NCBI GenBank assembly: GCA_963714795.1
Contig: CAVQPS010000006.1
Location: 124,001 to 188,000, forward strand
Source: DATIXJ01 sp963714795
GTDB taxonomy: Bacteria; Bacteroidota; Ignavibacteria; UBA10030; SZUA-254
Reading direction: 5' to 3'
DNA length: 64,000 nucleotides
Numbering within the stretch: the first letter of the stretch is position 1; every line of letters starts with the position of its first letter. Below the pieces are notes generated by a model. The model saw nothing but the letters and a program-made list of their open reading frames with translations. It made no database searches and was not told the DNA's origin. The position numbers and the translations under genes are program-made. Of this stretch, positions 15,153 to 25,911 are shown one piece after another.

Positions 15153-17520
15153 ATGTTAGGACAAACGATTTTACATTACAAAATATTGGAAAAGCTCGGT
15201 GAGGGCGGCATGGGTGTCGTCTACAAAGCCCACGACACAAAATTAGACCGTATCGTCGCATTAAAATTTCTTCCTCTCCATCTTACCGCGAACGATGCAG
15301 AGAAAGCGCGCTTCATGCAGGAGGCAAGAGCTGCTGCCACCTTGAACCATCCGCATGTTTGTACGATCTACCGTATCGACGAATATGATGGGCAGCAATT
15401 TATCGAAATGGAATGTATCGACGGCGAAACACTGCGCCGGAAAATTCCGGTTCAGAAAACCGACGATGCGCTGAATTATGCAATTCAGATCGGCGAAGCA
15501 TTGCAGGAAGCACACTCGAAGGGGATTGTCCACCGTGATATCAAAGCGGATAATATCATGGTCAATGCGAAGAACCAAATTAAGGTCATGGACTTTGGTC
15601 TTGCAAAACTTAAAGGTTCATTGAAGTTGACAAAAACATCGAGCACGGTCGGAACGTTGGCATACATGGCTCCGGAGCAGATTCAGGGCGGGGAAGTCGA
15701 TGCCCGGTCGGATATTTTTTCATTCGGTATCGTTCTGTTTGAAATGCTCACGGGAAAAACTCCGTTTCACGGCGAACATGAAGCGGCCGTGATGTATTCC
15801 ATTGTCAATGAAGAGCCCGATTCGATTCTGAAATTCAAACCGGATATTTCTCCTGAAATCGACCGTATCATACAGCGGTCGTTGGAAAAAGATCCGGAAG
15901 ATCGTTATCAGCATGTCGATGACATGGTGAGCGAATTGCGCCGCTCCCAGAAGAAATCGACAAGAGTTGTTCGCCCTTCCGCCGCTGGTGTCTCCGGTAT
16001 CCATGCTTCTTCATTTGATACCAAAACAGCCCCGATTCCCGCTTCACCATCAAAAAAGAAATTTATTATTTCCGGGATTGCGGCAGTAATTCTGATTGCC
16101 GCTGCAGTATGGTTCTATTTCTTTTCGGGACATCAACAGGTTGTTGATTCGCTTGCCGTTCTTCCGTTTGAAAATGTCGGCGGCAGTCAGGACCTCGATT
16201 ACCTGAGCGATGGCGTGACGGAAAGTCTGATCAACAATCTCACAAAGATTCAGGGATTACGAGTCATTCCGCGTACTGTCGGTGTTTAGATTCAAAGGGA
16301 AGAATGTCGATATCTATGAAGCCGGTTCCAAACTCAACGTCCGCGCAATTCTTACCGGTAAAATAGTTTCCCGCGGTTCTGCCCTCGATGTGCAGGTCGA
16401 TCTCATCGATATAAAAAATGAATCGCAATTGTGGGGCAACCATTATCAATCCGATCTGAGCAATCTGCTGACATTGCAGGATCAAATTACGACGGAGGTT
16501 TCCTCGAAACTCGGCATCGGCGTTTCATCGGAAACGCAACAAAACCTGACGAAACGTGCAACGGATAATACGCAGGCATATCAACTATATTTCCAGGGTC
16601 GTTACTATTGGAACAAGCGCAATGCTGTTGCAATCGAGAATGCCATCAATTATTTCAAGCAGGCAATTTCCCTGGATTCAAATTATGCGCTTGCGTATGC
16701 GGGCATGGCAGATTGTTACATCATCCAATCCCAATATTCCGGGATACCGACGAAAATTACTGTTCCACTCGCTCGGGAGTATGCACAACGTGCGCTTCAA
16801 ATCAACAATTCTCTCGCCGAAGCGCATACGACACTTGCGTTCAGTTATTTTTCCGATTGGAAATATGACGATGCCGAACGTGAATTCAAACAAGCAATCG
16901 CATTGAACCCGCGTTATCCGACCGCGTATCACTGGTATAATATTTTGCTTGCAAGAACCGGACGGATCGATGAAGCATCAGTCGTTATCAAGCAGGCCTA
17001 CGATTTAGATTCATATTCTCCGGTCATCACGTTGAACGTGGGAGCTATTGATATGTTCAAAAAAAATTATGAGGAGGCTCTGCAATATTTTCAAAAGAGT
17101 ATTCAGCTTGAACCGTCATTTGCTCCCGGTTACGAATTTAGCGGCGTTGCATCGATGGGATTAAAACGGGATCAGGATGCTCTTGCGCAATTTCAAAAAA
17201 GTGTCGAGTTGTCCGGTCGATCCAGTGAAGCATTATCCTATCTCGGATATTTTTACGGCAAGACAGGAAAACGTGAAGAAGCGCTCAAGCTGATTGATGA
17301 AAATGAAAAACGATACCGCGATGGAACCGGATCGGCATACAATATCGCCGCTATTTATGACGCACTTGGTGAAAAGGATAAAGCGCTGGAATGGCTGGAT
17401 CGCGATGTCCAGGATCAAAGTACGTGGGCAACCGAGTTATTAACCGACCAAAGATGGGATGACATTCGGACGGATCCGCGTTTTATTGTTTTGTTGAAGA
17501 AAGTGGGTTTGGTAAAATGA
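15153..17520 (+). pseudogene. ELK2: kinase-TM-TolB_N-TPR gene broken by one frameshift
   Basis: The first frame (15153-16289) encodes a complete kinase (HRDIKADN, DFGLAK, MAPEQ), a TM helix near residues 303-323 and the start of a TolB_N-like domain (LAVLPFENVGG). It stops early at 16287-16289. The next frame continues exactly where homology requires (SVFRFKGKNVDIYEAG) from 16279 and runs through about eight TPR-like repeats to 17520. Removing one base near 16278 joins PRT to SVFRF, as in the paralogues. It is therefore either a one-base sequencing error or a recent mutation; the intact product would be about 788 residues. No slippery motif is visible. The stop overlaps the ELK3 start by ATGA. 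Confidence 0.85.
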
Positions 17521-20204
17521 TCGGAGAGACAATATCACACTATAAAATTCTCGAGAAGCTCGGCGAGGGTGGCATGGGTGTCGTCTACAAAGCAGAAGAT
17601 ACGAAGCTCGACCGCTTTGTTGCTCTGAAATTCCTTCCGCGGGCGCTTACAACCGATGCATTGGAACGCGAACGATTCTACCATGAAGCACGTGCTGCAT
17701 CTCAACTCATGCACCCGAATGTGACCGCGATCTTTGAAATCAATGAGTCGGATGGACAGATTTACCTTGCGATGGAGCATGTTGACGGAAGAACACTAAA
17801 AAAATTGATTCAGGAGGAGGATCCTCTTTCCGTCAAAAAGGCGCTCGACCTAGCAATTCAGATGTGTGCCGGACTTTCCGGTGCACATGAAAAAGGAATC
17901 GTTCACAGAGATATAAAATCTGAAAACATCCTCGTCAGCGGTAAAGGTGAAGTCAAGATTACCGATTTTGGTCTTGCAAAACTTAAGGGTGCTTCAAAGC
18001 TCACCAAAGTGGGAAGCACATTGGGAACCGCAGCATATATGTCGCCCGAACAGGCGCAGGGTGAGGATGTCGATGCGAGAAGCGATATATTTTCTTCCGG
18101 CGTCGTTGTGTATGAACTGCTTACAGGAAAGCTTCCCTTCCGCGGCGAGCACCAGGCGGCCATACTGTATTCCCTTATCAATGAGGATCCACCGCCGCTG
18201 GCGAGGTTTCATGAGAATATATCGCCAGAGCTCCAGAGAATCGTATCAAAAGCCCTGGCAAAGGACAAGGAAGATCGTTATCAGCATGCCGATGAAATGC
18301 TTGCTGATCTGAAACGCGAACGCAAGAGCATGGAGTACGCAAGAACGGGCTATGTCATGCAACAGCAGTCAACGATTACTACCGAGAGAATCCTGCCCAC
18401 CGGTTCTGCTTCACCATCCTCCCATATATCTTCCGGCAGATTTAAGAAAAAGACTCTGATCATTTCCGGTGTCTTCATTCTTCTCGCTGCTATCGGGACA
18501 TATTTTTTCTTCCAAAGGATGCCCAAAAATCAAAGTGCAATCAGCCAGGGCGTAAGCAAGATCGCGGTTCTGCCATTTGAGAACCTGGGCGCCGCTGACA
18601 AGGAATATTTTGCCGACGGGCTCACCGATGAAATCCGTACAAAATTGAGCGGACTTTCAGGCCTCGTCGTCATCGCGCGCGCAAGTTCTGTTCAGTACAA
18701 AAAGACAACAAAGACGGTGCTGGATATCGGCAATGAACTCAATGTCGGATATCTTCTCCAGGGAACAATACGCTGGGAGGCCGGCGACAGCGTGAACCAC
18801 GGGACTACACACCTTTTGGTGAACCCAACACTGGTCAGAGTTGCCGACGGTACACAAGTCTGGTCGCAATCGTTCGAGGGAACACTCTCGAGTATCTTTG
18901 AGATTCAATCCGACATCGCCCAGCAGGTGGCTCGGGCTCTCGAAGTTGTTTTAAAACCAAGCGACCGGCAAACCATTGAATCCAAACCCACAGATAATGC
19001 GGAAGCATACGATTACTTCCTCAGGGGACAGCAATACTTCGAAATCCCGACGCCAGTAAACCTGAAACAAGCAATCGCAATGTTCAAGAAGGCTATTGAT
19101 CTTGACCCCAACTTTACCGACGCCGAAGTAGAAATGGTTAGGGCATTTACATTTTGGAATTTTAACTGGCAAAGTTCCGATAGTCTCGTCGGCTTGGCGA
19201 AATCGTCGCTCGATAAGGTACTGGCACTGGCACCGAATTCTTTTCAGGCATATTGGGCTCAAGGTTACTATTATTATTATGGCTTCAGGGATTATGATCA
19301 AGCGATCAAATACTTTACACTCGCACTCCAGATCCAGCCCAACAATGCCGACATCATTTCATCAATCGGTTATGTGAAGCGACGTCAGGGTAAATTCCAG
19401 GAAAGTCTTGACCTTCTTACAAGAGCTTGTGATCTCAATCCAAAATCATCGGACAATTGGATGGAACTTGGATATTTGGAGACAGCTCTGCGACACTACA
19501 ACTCTGCCGATGAGCATTTCAAACGTGCACTCTTGGTTTTGGGTAAAGGGTCCACGTTCGTAGCTGATATGCACAGTCTTGTCATCGGTTTGTGGAAAGG
19601 CGACATCAAAGCCGCATATCAAATTTTTGAGGATGAAAGCGATGATAAAAAATCCTGGTTATATAAACATAGAAGCTTTCAATTTCATGTTTTCGAAGAG
19701 AATATGGAAGATGCAAAAAATGACCTTTCCCGCTCTGTTCTTTCCGAGCCGGATATCGACTCTGTGAGTTTTTATTCGGACTTGGGATATCTCTTTGAAA
19801 AATTATCTCAGCACGACGCATCTCGCGCATGCTATGACTCCGCAAAAATTTTGGCAGAAGCGGATGTACGGAAGCGTCCCAACGATTGGAATGCTCACAC
19901 GGCTTTGGGTAATGCCCTGGCCCATCTTGGCCAAAAAGCAAGGGCAATTGAAGAAGGAAAAAAAGCGATGGCACTCATGCCGATGGAACGAGACGCAATT
20001 GAAGGCGGGCCGGATGCGATTTATAGTTTGGCGCAGATATATGCTCTTGTGGGCGAATACGATGCTGCCTTTGATAAATTGGATCAGGTCTTAAGCATCC
20101 CAAGCACGTATTCGGTTAATTTTATCCGGTTTGATCTTGATCTAGAATCGCTTAGGACTCTGCCGCGGTATCAGGAATTATTGGAGAAGTATAAAGTTCA
20201 ATGA
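17517..20204 (+). CDS. ELK3: Ser/Thr kinase with TM helix, TolB_N-like domain and TPRs
   Basis: An 895-residue protein with an intact kinase core (GEGGMG, VALK, HRDIKSEN, DFGLAK, SPEQ). A membrane helix near residues 311-332 is followed by a TolB_N/FlgO-type domain beginning IAVLPFENLGAADKEYFADG and a long TPR region. TPR arrays usually bind other proteins, so partner recruitment outside the membrane is likely. The catalytic loop reads SEN where most array members have PEN or ADN, and the kinase is the most divergent of the TM-TPR class. The start overlaps the ELK2 stop by four bases. Confidence 0.92.
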   Translation: MIGETISHYKILEKLGEGGMGVVYKAEDTKLDRFVALKFLPRALTTDALERERFYHEARAASQLMHPNVTAIFEINESDGQIYLAMEHVDGRTLKKLIQEEDPLSVKKALDLAIQMCAGLSGAHEKGIVHRDIKSENILVSGKGEVKITDFGLAKLKGASKLTKVGSTLGTAAYMSPEQAQGEDVDARSDIFSSGVVVYELLTGKLPFRGEHQAAILYSLINEDPPPLARFHENISPELQRIVSKALAKDKEDRYQHADEMLADLKRERKSMEYARTGYVMQQQSTITTERILPTGSASPSSHISSGRFKKKTLIISGVFILLAAIGTYFFFQRMPKNQSAISQGVSKIAVLPFENLGAADKEYFADGLTDEIRTKLSGLSGLVVIARASSVQYKKTTKTVLDIGNELNVGYLLQGTIRWEAGDSVNHGTTHLLVNPTLVRVADGTQVWSQSFEGTLSSIFEIQSDIAQQVARALEVVLKPSDRQTIESKPTDNAEAYDYFLRGQQYFEIPTPVNLKQAIAMFKKAIDLDPNFTDAEVEMVRAFTFWNFNWQSSDSLVGLAKSSLDKVLALAPNSFQAYWAQGYYYYYGFRDYDQAIKYFTLALQIQPNNADIISSIGYVKRRQGKFQESLDLLTRACDLNPKSSDNWMELGYLETALRHYNSADEHFKRALLVLGKGSTFVADMHSLVIGLWKGDIKAAYQIFEDESDDKKSWLYKHRSFQFHVFEENMEDAKNDLSRSVLSEPDIDSVSFYSDLGYLFEKLSQHDASRACYDSAKILAEADVRKRPNDWNAHTALGNALAHLGQKARAIEEGKKAMALMPMERDAIEGGPDAIYSLAQIYALVGEYDAAFDKLDQVLSIPSTYSVNFIRFDLDLESLRTLPRYQELLEKYKVQ

Positions 20205-20242
20205 TCAATGACAAGTGGGAAGGGAAAACTGATATACAATGA
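20201..20242 (+). other. 13-codon ORF bridging ELK3 and ELK4
   Basis: ATG 20201 overlaps the ELK3 stop (ATGA) and the frame MINDKWEGKTDIQ ends at the TGA inside the ATGA of the ELK4 start (ATG 20239). Only the first two residues resemble the kinase start. It bridges the gap in the same phase as the longer leader ORFs, so ribosomes could pass from ELK3 to ELK4 by two successive reinitiations. Confidence 0.35.
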
Positions 20243-22938
20243 TTGGACAAACAATTTCGCACTATAAAATTCTCGAAAAGTTAGGCGAGGGCGGGATGGG
20301 TGTCGTCTACAAAGCAGAAGATACAAAGCTCGACCGCTTTGTCGCTCTTAAGTTTCTGCCTTCACATCTTGCTGCTTCCGAACAAGATAAAGCCCGTTTT
20401 ATCCAGGAAGCAAAAGCTGCTTCGGCGCTTAACCATCCGAATGTTTGTACGATCCATGCCATTGAAGAGCATGAAGGTCAGCTTTTTATCGTCATGGAAT
20501 TTGTCGATGGGCAGACCCTCAGAGAAAAAAAAGGAACAGTGAGCTTCAAGCAAGGTATCGATATCGGGATTCAAATTGCCGATGGCCTTTCCGCTGCTCA
20601 TGAGAAAGGGATCGTCCACCGGGACATCAAGCCCGATAACATCATGATCCGCAAAGATGGCATAGCGCAGATTATGGATTTCGGATTGGCAAAACTCAGG
20701 GCAAGCGGCAGTAAAATTTCGCGGTTGACGAAAGAGGGAAGTACGGTGGGCACAGCAGGCTATATGTCTCCTGAGCAAGTGCAAGGGCAAGATACCGATC
20801 ACCGGTCAGATATTTTCTCGTTCGGTGTTTTGCTGTACGAATTGCTTGCCGGACAGTTGCCGTTCAAAGGTGTTCACGAAACTGCTCTTGCCTATGAGAT
20901 TGTCAACGTCGATCCGGCGCCGATGTCTTCAGTGAAACCGGAGATCGATCCCACTCTCGATTCGATCATCCTGGAATGTTTGGAAAAAGATCCGCGTGAA
21001 CGGACTCAATCAGCTGCACAAATTTCACTTGATTTGAAGCGATACCGGCGTGAATCGAGCAAACAAAAATTAAGCCGGATAACTGCTGCCCGACCTGTAA
21101 TGCAGGGAAGCAGTAACGAACAGCAAATCAATTCTGTTCCTGATAATCTTCCTCAAGGACAAAGTACATCATCAGGACGGAAAATGGCGTGGATTCCATG
21201 GGCATTAGTTCTCATCCTTGCTGTCTGTTTTGCGGGACTTGGCATCATCCATTTTCGGAAGGTTGCAGTTGATGTCCAATCAATCAATGCATCGTTACTT
21301 CCCCCGCGGGGATACAATTATGATGCAGATATCGGCGGTCATATTGCGCTTTCACCGGACGGGACGATGCTTGCTTTTGTTGCAATTGATTCCGGAGGAA
21401 GGAATAGTCTGTGGGTTCGTCCGCTCAACTCTTCAACCGCACGCCAACTTTCCGAAACGGATGGAGCGCAATTTCCATTCTGGTCGCCGGATAATAAATT
21501 CATCGGCTATTTTGTTCCCGGCAAACTGAAAAAAGTATCGATATCAGGTACGCCTCCTGTTTCAATTTGCGATGCACCGAATGGAAGAGGAGGAACTTGG
21601 AATCAGGATGGAGTCATCCTGTTCTCATCGAACTCTGACGGAGTTCCAATCTGTCGCGTCTCTTCATCCGGTGGAGTTTCTGTCCCAGTAACCCGCGTTG
21701 ACTCAACACGCAATGAAACGAATCATCGCTGGCCCCTTTTCCTGCCGGATGGCAAACACTTTATTTACACGTCGCAGGCAAAAGTCCGGTCGGCAGATTA
21801 CGTCGGTGCGATCTATGTTTCTTCTCTTGATTCTTCAATAGACAAACTCCTGATCAAAGTGTCATCGAATACGGCATATTATAACGGGTATCTTCTGTAC
21901 GTTCGTCAGAAGTCGCTTGTCGCACAGCCGTTCGATCTTTCCACATTGGAGTTGTCGGATGAAGCGAATCCGATTGCCGATAAGGTGGGTTATAATGATG
22001 ACAAGAACCGCGGGATATTTTCCGTATCTGGTAATGGTATTCTTACGTATCAGACATCCAGCGGTACTCCTGCAATGCTTTCGATGGTCGACAGGAATGG
22101 AAAGAAGTTGTTTGATGTAAGCGACCGGTCGTTATATACCAGTGCTCGTCTTTCAACAGATGGTTCAAAAATAACATTTGATTCACAAGATTTATTGTAT
22201 GGAACCGGAGATGTCTGGTTGTATGATATTGCCAGGAAAATTAGTACCCGGTTCACTTTTGATCCCTCAACGGAATGGCAACCGATCTGGTCGCCGGACG
22301 GTGAGCACGTTGTGTACAGTTCCGATAAAGACGGATCCGGTAATCTGTACATCAAGAACTCCAGTGGTTCGGAAGCTGAACAGGTTTTGCGGAAATCCGT
22401 TGAACAAAAGCAGCCCCTGGACTGGAGTCCCGATGGGCGCGAAATAATATTCAATTCTTATTCTCCCAAAACCGATAATGATCTGTGGGTGATTTCTGTT
22501 GATGGAAAACAGGAACCGCATCCGTTTCTTCAAACAGAATTTTCAGAAGATTTAGCAAGGTTTGCTCCCGATGGACATTGGGTTGTGTATCAGTCGAACG
22601 AAGCAGGAAGAAATGAAATTTATGTGAGACCGTATCCATCGGGTAGTGGGAAATGGCAAATTTCCGCAAATGGCGGATCCCAACCGATCTGGAGCCGCGA
22701 CGGGGAGGAAATTTTTTACAGTCAATCCAATGGATTGGAAATGGTAGCGAAGGTTCATGGAGCGGGAGATGCTTTTACGGTCGGAACAGTAACACAATTA
22801 TTTTCTATTCCCCGATCCATTGTTTTTGATGCAGCGGCAGACGGCAAACAGTTTCTAATCGGTGTCGTATCCGGGGGAGAGTATACACAGCCGGTGACGC
22901 TTGTATCGAATTGGGATAAGGAGTTGAAGAGAAAATGA
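20239..22938 (+). CDS. ELK4: Ser/Thr kinase with TM helix and TolB/WD40-like propeller
   Basis: An 899-residue protein. The kinase has all catalytic motifs (HRDIKPDN, DFGLAK, SPEQ) and the segment GVHETALAYEIVNVD that marks the propeller-associated kinase subclade of this array. A TM helix near 316-338 leads into a propeller with blades such as ALSPDGTMLAF, WSPDNKFIGY and FAPDGHWVVY, and the tail LVSNWDKELKRK. The stop overlaps the start of the next short ORF (ATGA at 22935). Confidence 0.93.
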   Translation: MIGQTISHYKILEKLGEGGMGVVYKAEDTKLDRFVALKFLPSHLAASEQDKARFIQEAKAASALNHPNVCTIHAIEEHEGQLFIVMEFVDGQTLREKKGTVSFKQGIDIGIQIADGLSAAHEKGIVHRDIKPDNIMIRKDGIAQIMDFGLAKLRASGSKISRLTKEGSTVGTAGYMSPEQVQGQDTDHRSDIFSFGVLLYELLAGQLPFKGVHETALAYEIVNVDPAPMSSVKPEIDPTLDSIILECLEKDPRERTQSAAQISLDLKRYRRESSKQKLSRITAARPVMQGSSNEQQINSVPDNLPQGQSTSSGRKMAWIPWALVLILAVCFAGLGIIHFRKVAVDVQSINASLLPPRGYNYDADIGGHIALSPDGTMLAFVAIDSGGRNSLWVRPLNSSTARQLSETDGAQFPFWSPDNKFIGYFVPGKLKKVSISGTPPVSICDAPNGRGGTWNQDGVILFSSNSDGVPICRVSSSGGVSVPVTRVDSTRNETNHRWPLFLPDGKHFIYTSQAKVRSADYVGAIYVSSLDSSIDKLLIKVSSNTAYYNGYLLYVRQKSLVAQPFDLSTLELSDEANPIADKVGYNDDKNRGIFSVSGNGILTYQTSSGTPAMLSMVDRNGKKLFDVSDRSLYTSARLSTDGSKITFDSQDLLYGTGDVWLYDIARKISTRFTFDPSTEWQPIWSPDGEHVVYSSDKDGSGNLYIKNSSGSEAEQVLRKSVEQKQPLDWSPDGREIIFNSYSPKTDNDLWVISVDGKQEPHPFLQTEFSEDLARFAPDGHWVVYQSNEAGRNEIYVRPYPSGSGKWQISANGGSQPIWSRDGEEIFYSQSNGLEMVAKVHGAGDAFTVGTVTQLFSIPRSIVFDAAADGKQFLIGVVSGGEYTQPVTLVSNWDKELKRK

Positions 22939-23090
22939 TCGGACAGATTATTTCGCACTACAAAATTCTTGAAAAGTTAGGCGAAGGCGGCATGTCCCAA
23001 ACTTTCCCACGATCGCGACTTGTCGGGAGAGTGGATGAAAGTTTGAGGATCCCGCTGGAGCGAAGCGGAAGCGGGAGGCAAACACGATGA
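22935..23090 (+). other. short coupled ORF between ELK4 and ELK5 (51 codons)
   Basis: ATG 22935 overlaps the ELK4 stop. Codons 1-20 copy the kinase N-terminus up to GEGGM, the next 28 codons translate palindromic element B (SQTFPRSRLVGRVDESLRIP and onward), and the frame ends at the TGA within the ELK5 start (ATG 23087). Both ends are ATGA overlaps, so ELK4, this ORF and ELK5 form an unbroken termination-reinitiation chain. Its own copy of the kinase start differs from that of ELK5 at several bases, so it is not a fresh duplication. Confidence 0.5.
22995..23078 (+). repeat. palindromic element B, copy 1 (84 bp)
   Basis: Hairpin one pairs CAAACTTTC (22998-23006) with GAAAGTTTG (23037-23045) around an inner CGCGA/TCGGG stem that has one mismatch here. 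Hairpin two pairs CCCGCT (23051-23056) with AGCGGG (23070-23075) around a GGAGCGAAGCGG loop. Three other 84-bp copies occur at 25972, 49736 and 52735, all just before a kinase start. Confidence 0.75.
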
Positions 23091-25816
23091 TAGGGCAGGT
23101 CATATCTCATTACAAAATTCTTGAAAAGTTAGGCGAAGGCGGCATGGGTGTTGTCTACAAAGCCGAAGATACGAAACTCGACCGCATCGTTGCACTCAAA
23201 TTTCTTTCAGCTCAACTTGCAGCGTCGGTGCAGGATAAAGCCCGTTTCATTCAGGAGGCGAAAGCCGCCGCCGCATTGAATCATCCGAATGTCTGTTCCA
23301 TCATTGATATTCAGGAACTCGATGGTCCCCAAGGGGGCAAGCAGATATTTATGGTCATGGAGTTTGTGGATGGACAAACTCTTCGGGCGAAAATAGGAAC
23401 TCTTTCACAGAAACAGGCGATTGATATCGGTATTCAAATTGCTGATGGACTTGCGGCCGCACATGAAAAGGGAATTGTGCATCGCGATATCAAGCCGGAA
23501 AATATTATGGTGCGGAAAGACGGCATTTGTCAGATCATGGATTTCGGTTTGGCGAAACTCCGCAGTGCTTCCAGTCAGATTAATCGTTTGACGAAAGAAG
23601 GAAGTACGGTCGGAACTGCCGGCTATATGTCACCCGAGCAGATACAGGGACAGGATGTCGATCATCGCAGTGATATTTTCTCGTACGGAGTCGTGCTGTA
23701 TGAACTGTTTACCGGACAGCTTCCGTTTAAAGGTGTTCATGAAACTGCCCTTGCGTATGAAATTGTGAACGTCGATGCCGCGCCAATGACCTCTGTAAAA
23801 CCTGATCTCGATCCGAATCTTGACGCTATCGTTCTTGACTGTTTGGAAAAAGATGTCAAAGAACGTTGTCAGTCTGTTGCGGAAGTTGCACGAGACCTGC
23901 GCCGGGTGAAACGGGAATCAACACGCCAGCGTGCCAGCAGGGTCACGGCATCCCGACCGGCATACAATTTCCAATGTTCAACAACTTTAAATGCCTGGTG
24001 CTGCAACATTCCGAACGATCCGAATGCCTTCGGAAGGCCTTCTGCCAGCCGTATGCCGTGGATGGTGAGCGGAGTTTTTTTCCTGATTGCCGCCGGAGCA
24101 ATTGCATTTCATTTTCTCACACTTCCGGCGCATGAAGGAAAAAGAGTGGTGCGGTCGCTGATCCTTCCGCCCATGAAAACAAATTTCAACATGTTGGTCG
24201 GAGGACATCTTGTTGTCTCTCCCGACGGGAATACCATCGCCTTTGTTGCTACCGACTCAAGCGGTATTGACCGCATCTGGGTTCGTCCGGTCAATTCATT
24301 GACTGCGATTTCGTTATCGGGAACGGAAGGTGCAACGTATCCCTTTTGGTCTCCTGACAGTCGTACGATCGGATTTTTTGCAAGTGGAAGGCTTATGAAA
24401 ATTGATGTTTCGGGCGGTCCGGTTCTTACGGTTTGTGATGCCCCGACCGGTCGGGGCGGCACATGGAATCAAAATGGTGTGATCGTGTTTTCTGCGGGAG
24501 CAAGTGACCCGCTCTCAAAAGTTTCAGCATCCGGAGGAATCGCCACGAGGATAACAGAATTGGATACTTCCCGCCGCGAAAACAGCCACCGGTGGCCCTG
24601 GTTTTTACCGGATGGAAATCATTTCATCTATACGACTCAAAATCAATCGGGAAATGCCAGTGATTATGATGCAATTAGAATATCATCTCTTGATTCTTCG
24701 ATCAACAAAACGTTGTTCTCCGGAAATTCGAACACATGTTTTGTCAATGGACACATTCTATTTGTCCGCCAAGGGACATTGATGGCACAGCCGTTTGATC
24801 CGGGAAAACTTGAATTGACCGGTGATGCTGTTCCGATTGCGGAGCAAATCCAGTATGCCGCCGCCCGCAGTAAGGGAATGTTCTCCGCTTCGATGAACGG
24901 CGTACTCATTTTCCAGAGCGGCGAGAATCAGACGCAACGGGCGGCCATATTCGACCGAAGCGGAAATCGAATACATCTTATTGCTGACTATAACCCTTTA
25001 AATCCGAGATTTTCACCGGATGCAAGCCATGTTGCTTACGACATTATTGATAACCAGACCCGAAATGCCGATGTCTGGGTGAACGAATTGTCGAGAGGTG
25101 TGAGTTCACGCCTGACATTCAATCCCGCATTCGATGTTTCCCCTGTCTGGTCTCCGCATGGAGATACGATCGTTTTCTGTTCAAACAGAATGGGTGTGTA
25201 CAATGTTTATATAAAAAGCGCAAACGGTTCCGGCGATGAACAATTTTTATTCGAATCGAACCGCGATAAATATACGACCGATTGGTCGCATGATGGACGG
25301 TATTTGACATTTACCTCCTATGGCGATCCAAAAACGAAAGCTGATCTATGGGTTCTTCCTTTGTTCACCGACCGTAAACCGATCCCAATTGTCCAAAGCG
25401 AGTTCAATGAAGGAAATGGCAGTTTCTCACCCGATACACGCTGGATTGCTTATCAATCCGACGAAACCGGAAGACCTGAAATTTATGCCCGTTTGTTGGA
25501 TGGTTCTGGTGGAAAATTCCAGATTTCGACAAACGGCGGTTCTCGTCCAATATGGAGAACTGACGGCAAGCAACTCTTCTTTTCTTCAATCGATAGAAAA
25601 TTAAAAGTGGCATATCTTACGATAGGCGCAACTACTCTTACAGTCGATAGTACAGCCACGTTATTTGATTTTGAATCACGGAGTATTGCGTCCAATAATA
25701 TCAGTGATGTCAGTTATGACGGCAAACAATTTCTTGCTATTGTTACGGACTCGAAACAAACATCAACACCAATCACCCTTGTTGTTAATTGGGATGAGGA
25801 ATTAAAGAAAAGATGA
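23087..25816 (+). CDS. ELK5: Ser/Thr kinase with TM helix and TolB/WD40-like propeller
   Basis: A 909-residue protein beginning MIGQVISHYK from ATGATAGGG, the start variant also used by ELK6 and ELK7 after element B. The kinase motifs are intact (HRDIKPEN, DFGLAK, SPEQ). The linker before the TM helix (about 323-346) holds an unusual cysteine- and asparagine-rich patch (CSTTLNAWCCNIPNDPNAF) not seen in the paralogues. The propeller has repeated SPDG/SPDS blades and ends ITLVVNWDEELKKR. A five-residue insertion (GPQGG) also occurs in the kinase N-lobe. Confidence 0.92.
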   Translation: MIGQVISHYKILEKLGEGGMGVVYKAEDTKLDRIVALKFLSAQLAASVQDKARFIQEAKAAAALNHPNVCSIIDIQELDGPQGGKQIFMVMEFVDGQTLRAKIGTLSQKQAIDIGIQIADGLAAAHEKGIVHRDIKPENIMVRKDGICQIMDFGLAKLRSASSQINRLTKEGSTVGTAGYMSPEQIQGQDVDHRSDIFSYGVVLYELFTGQLPFKGVHETALAYEIVNVDAAPMTSVKPDLDPNLDAIVLDCLEKDVKERCQSVAEVARDLRRVKRESTRQRASRVTASRPAYNFQCSTTLNAWCCNIPNDPNAFGRPSASRMPWMVSGVFFLIAAGAIAFHFLTLPAHEGKRVVRSLILPPMKTNFNMLVGGHLVVSPDGNTIAFVATDSSGIDRIWVRPVNSLTAISLSGTEGATYPFWSPDSRTIGFFASGRLMKIDVSGGPVLTVCDAPTGRGGTWNQNGVIVFSAGASDPLSKVSASGGIATRITELDTSRRENSHRWPWFLPDGNHFIYTTQNQSGNASDYDAIRISSLDSSINKTLFSGNSNTCFVNGHILFVRQGTLMAQPFDPGKLELTGDAVPIAEQIQYAAARSKGMFSASMNGVLIFQSGENQTQRAAIFDRSGNRIHLIADYNPLNPRFSPDASHVAYDIIDNQTRNADVWVNELSRGVSSRLTFNPAFDVSPVWSPHGDTIVFCSNRMGVYNVYIKSANGSGDEQFLFESNRDKYTTDWSHDGRYLTFTSYGDPKTKADLWVLPLFTDRKPIPIVQSEFNEGNGSFSPDTRWIAYQSDETGRPEIYARLLDGSGGKFQISTNGGSRPIWRTDGKQLFFSSIDRKLKVAYLTIGATTLTVDSTATLFDFESRSIASNNISDVSYDGKQFLAIVTDSKQTSTPITLVVNWDEELKKR

Positions 25817-25911
25817 AGATAAGAAGTATTAAGTAGCTGAGTAGTTGAGTACAAAGACCAAGGCGACAAGTACAAAGTATTTATTAAGTACAACTGAATA
25901 ATGAAACTCGT

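Noticed and set aside
16270..16300. Programmed +1 frameshift in ELK2
   Set aside because: No slippery heptamer, rare-codon pause or internal Shine-Dalgarno is visible, and paralogues are in frame at this place.
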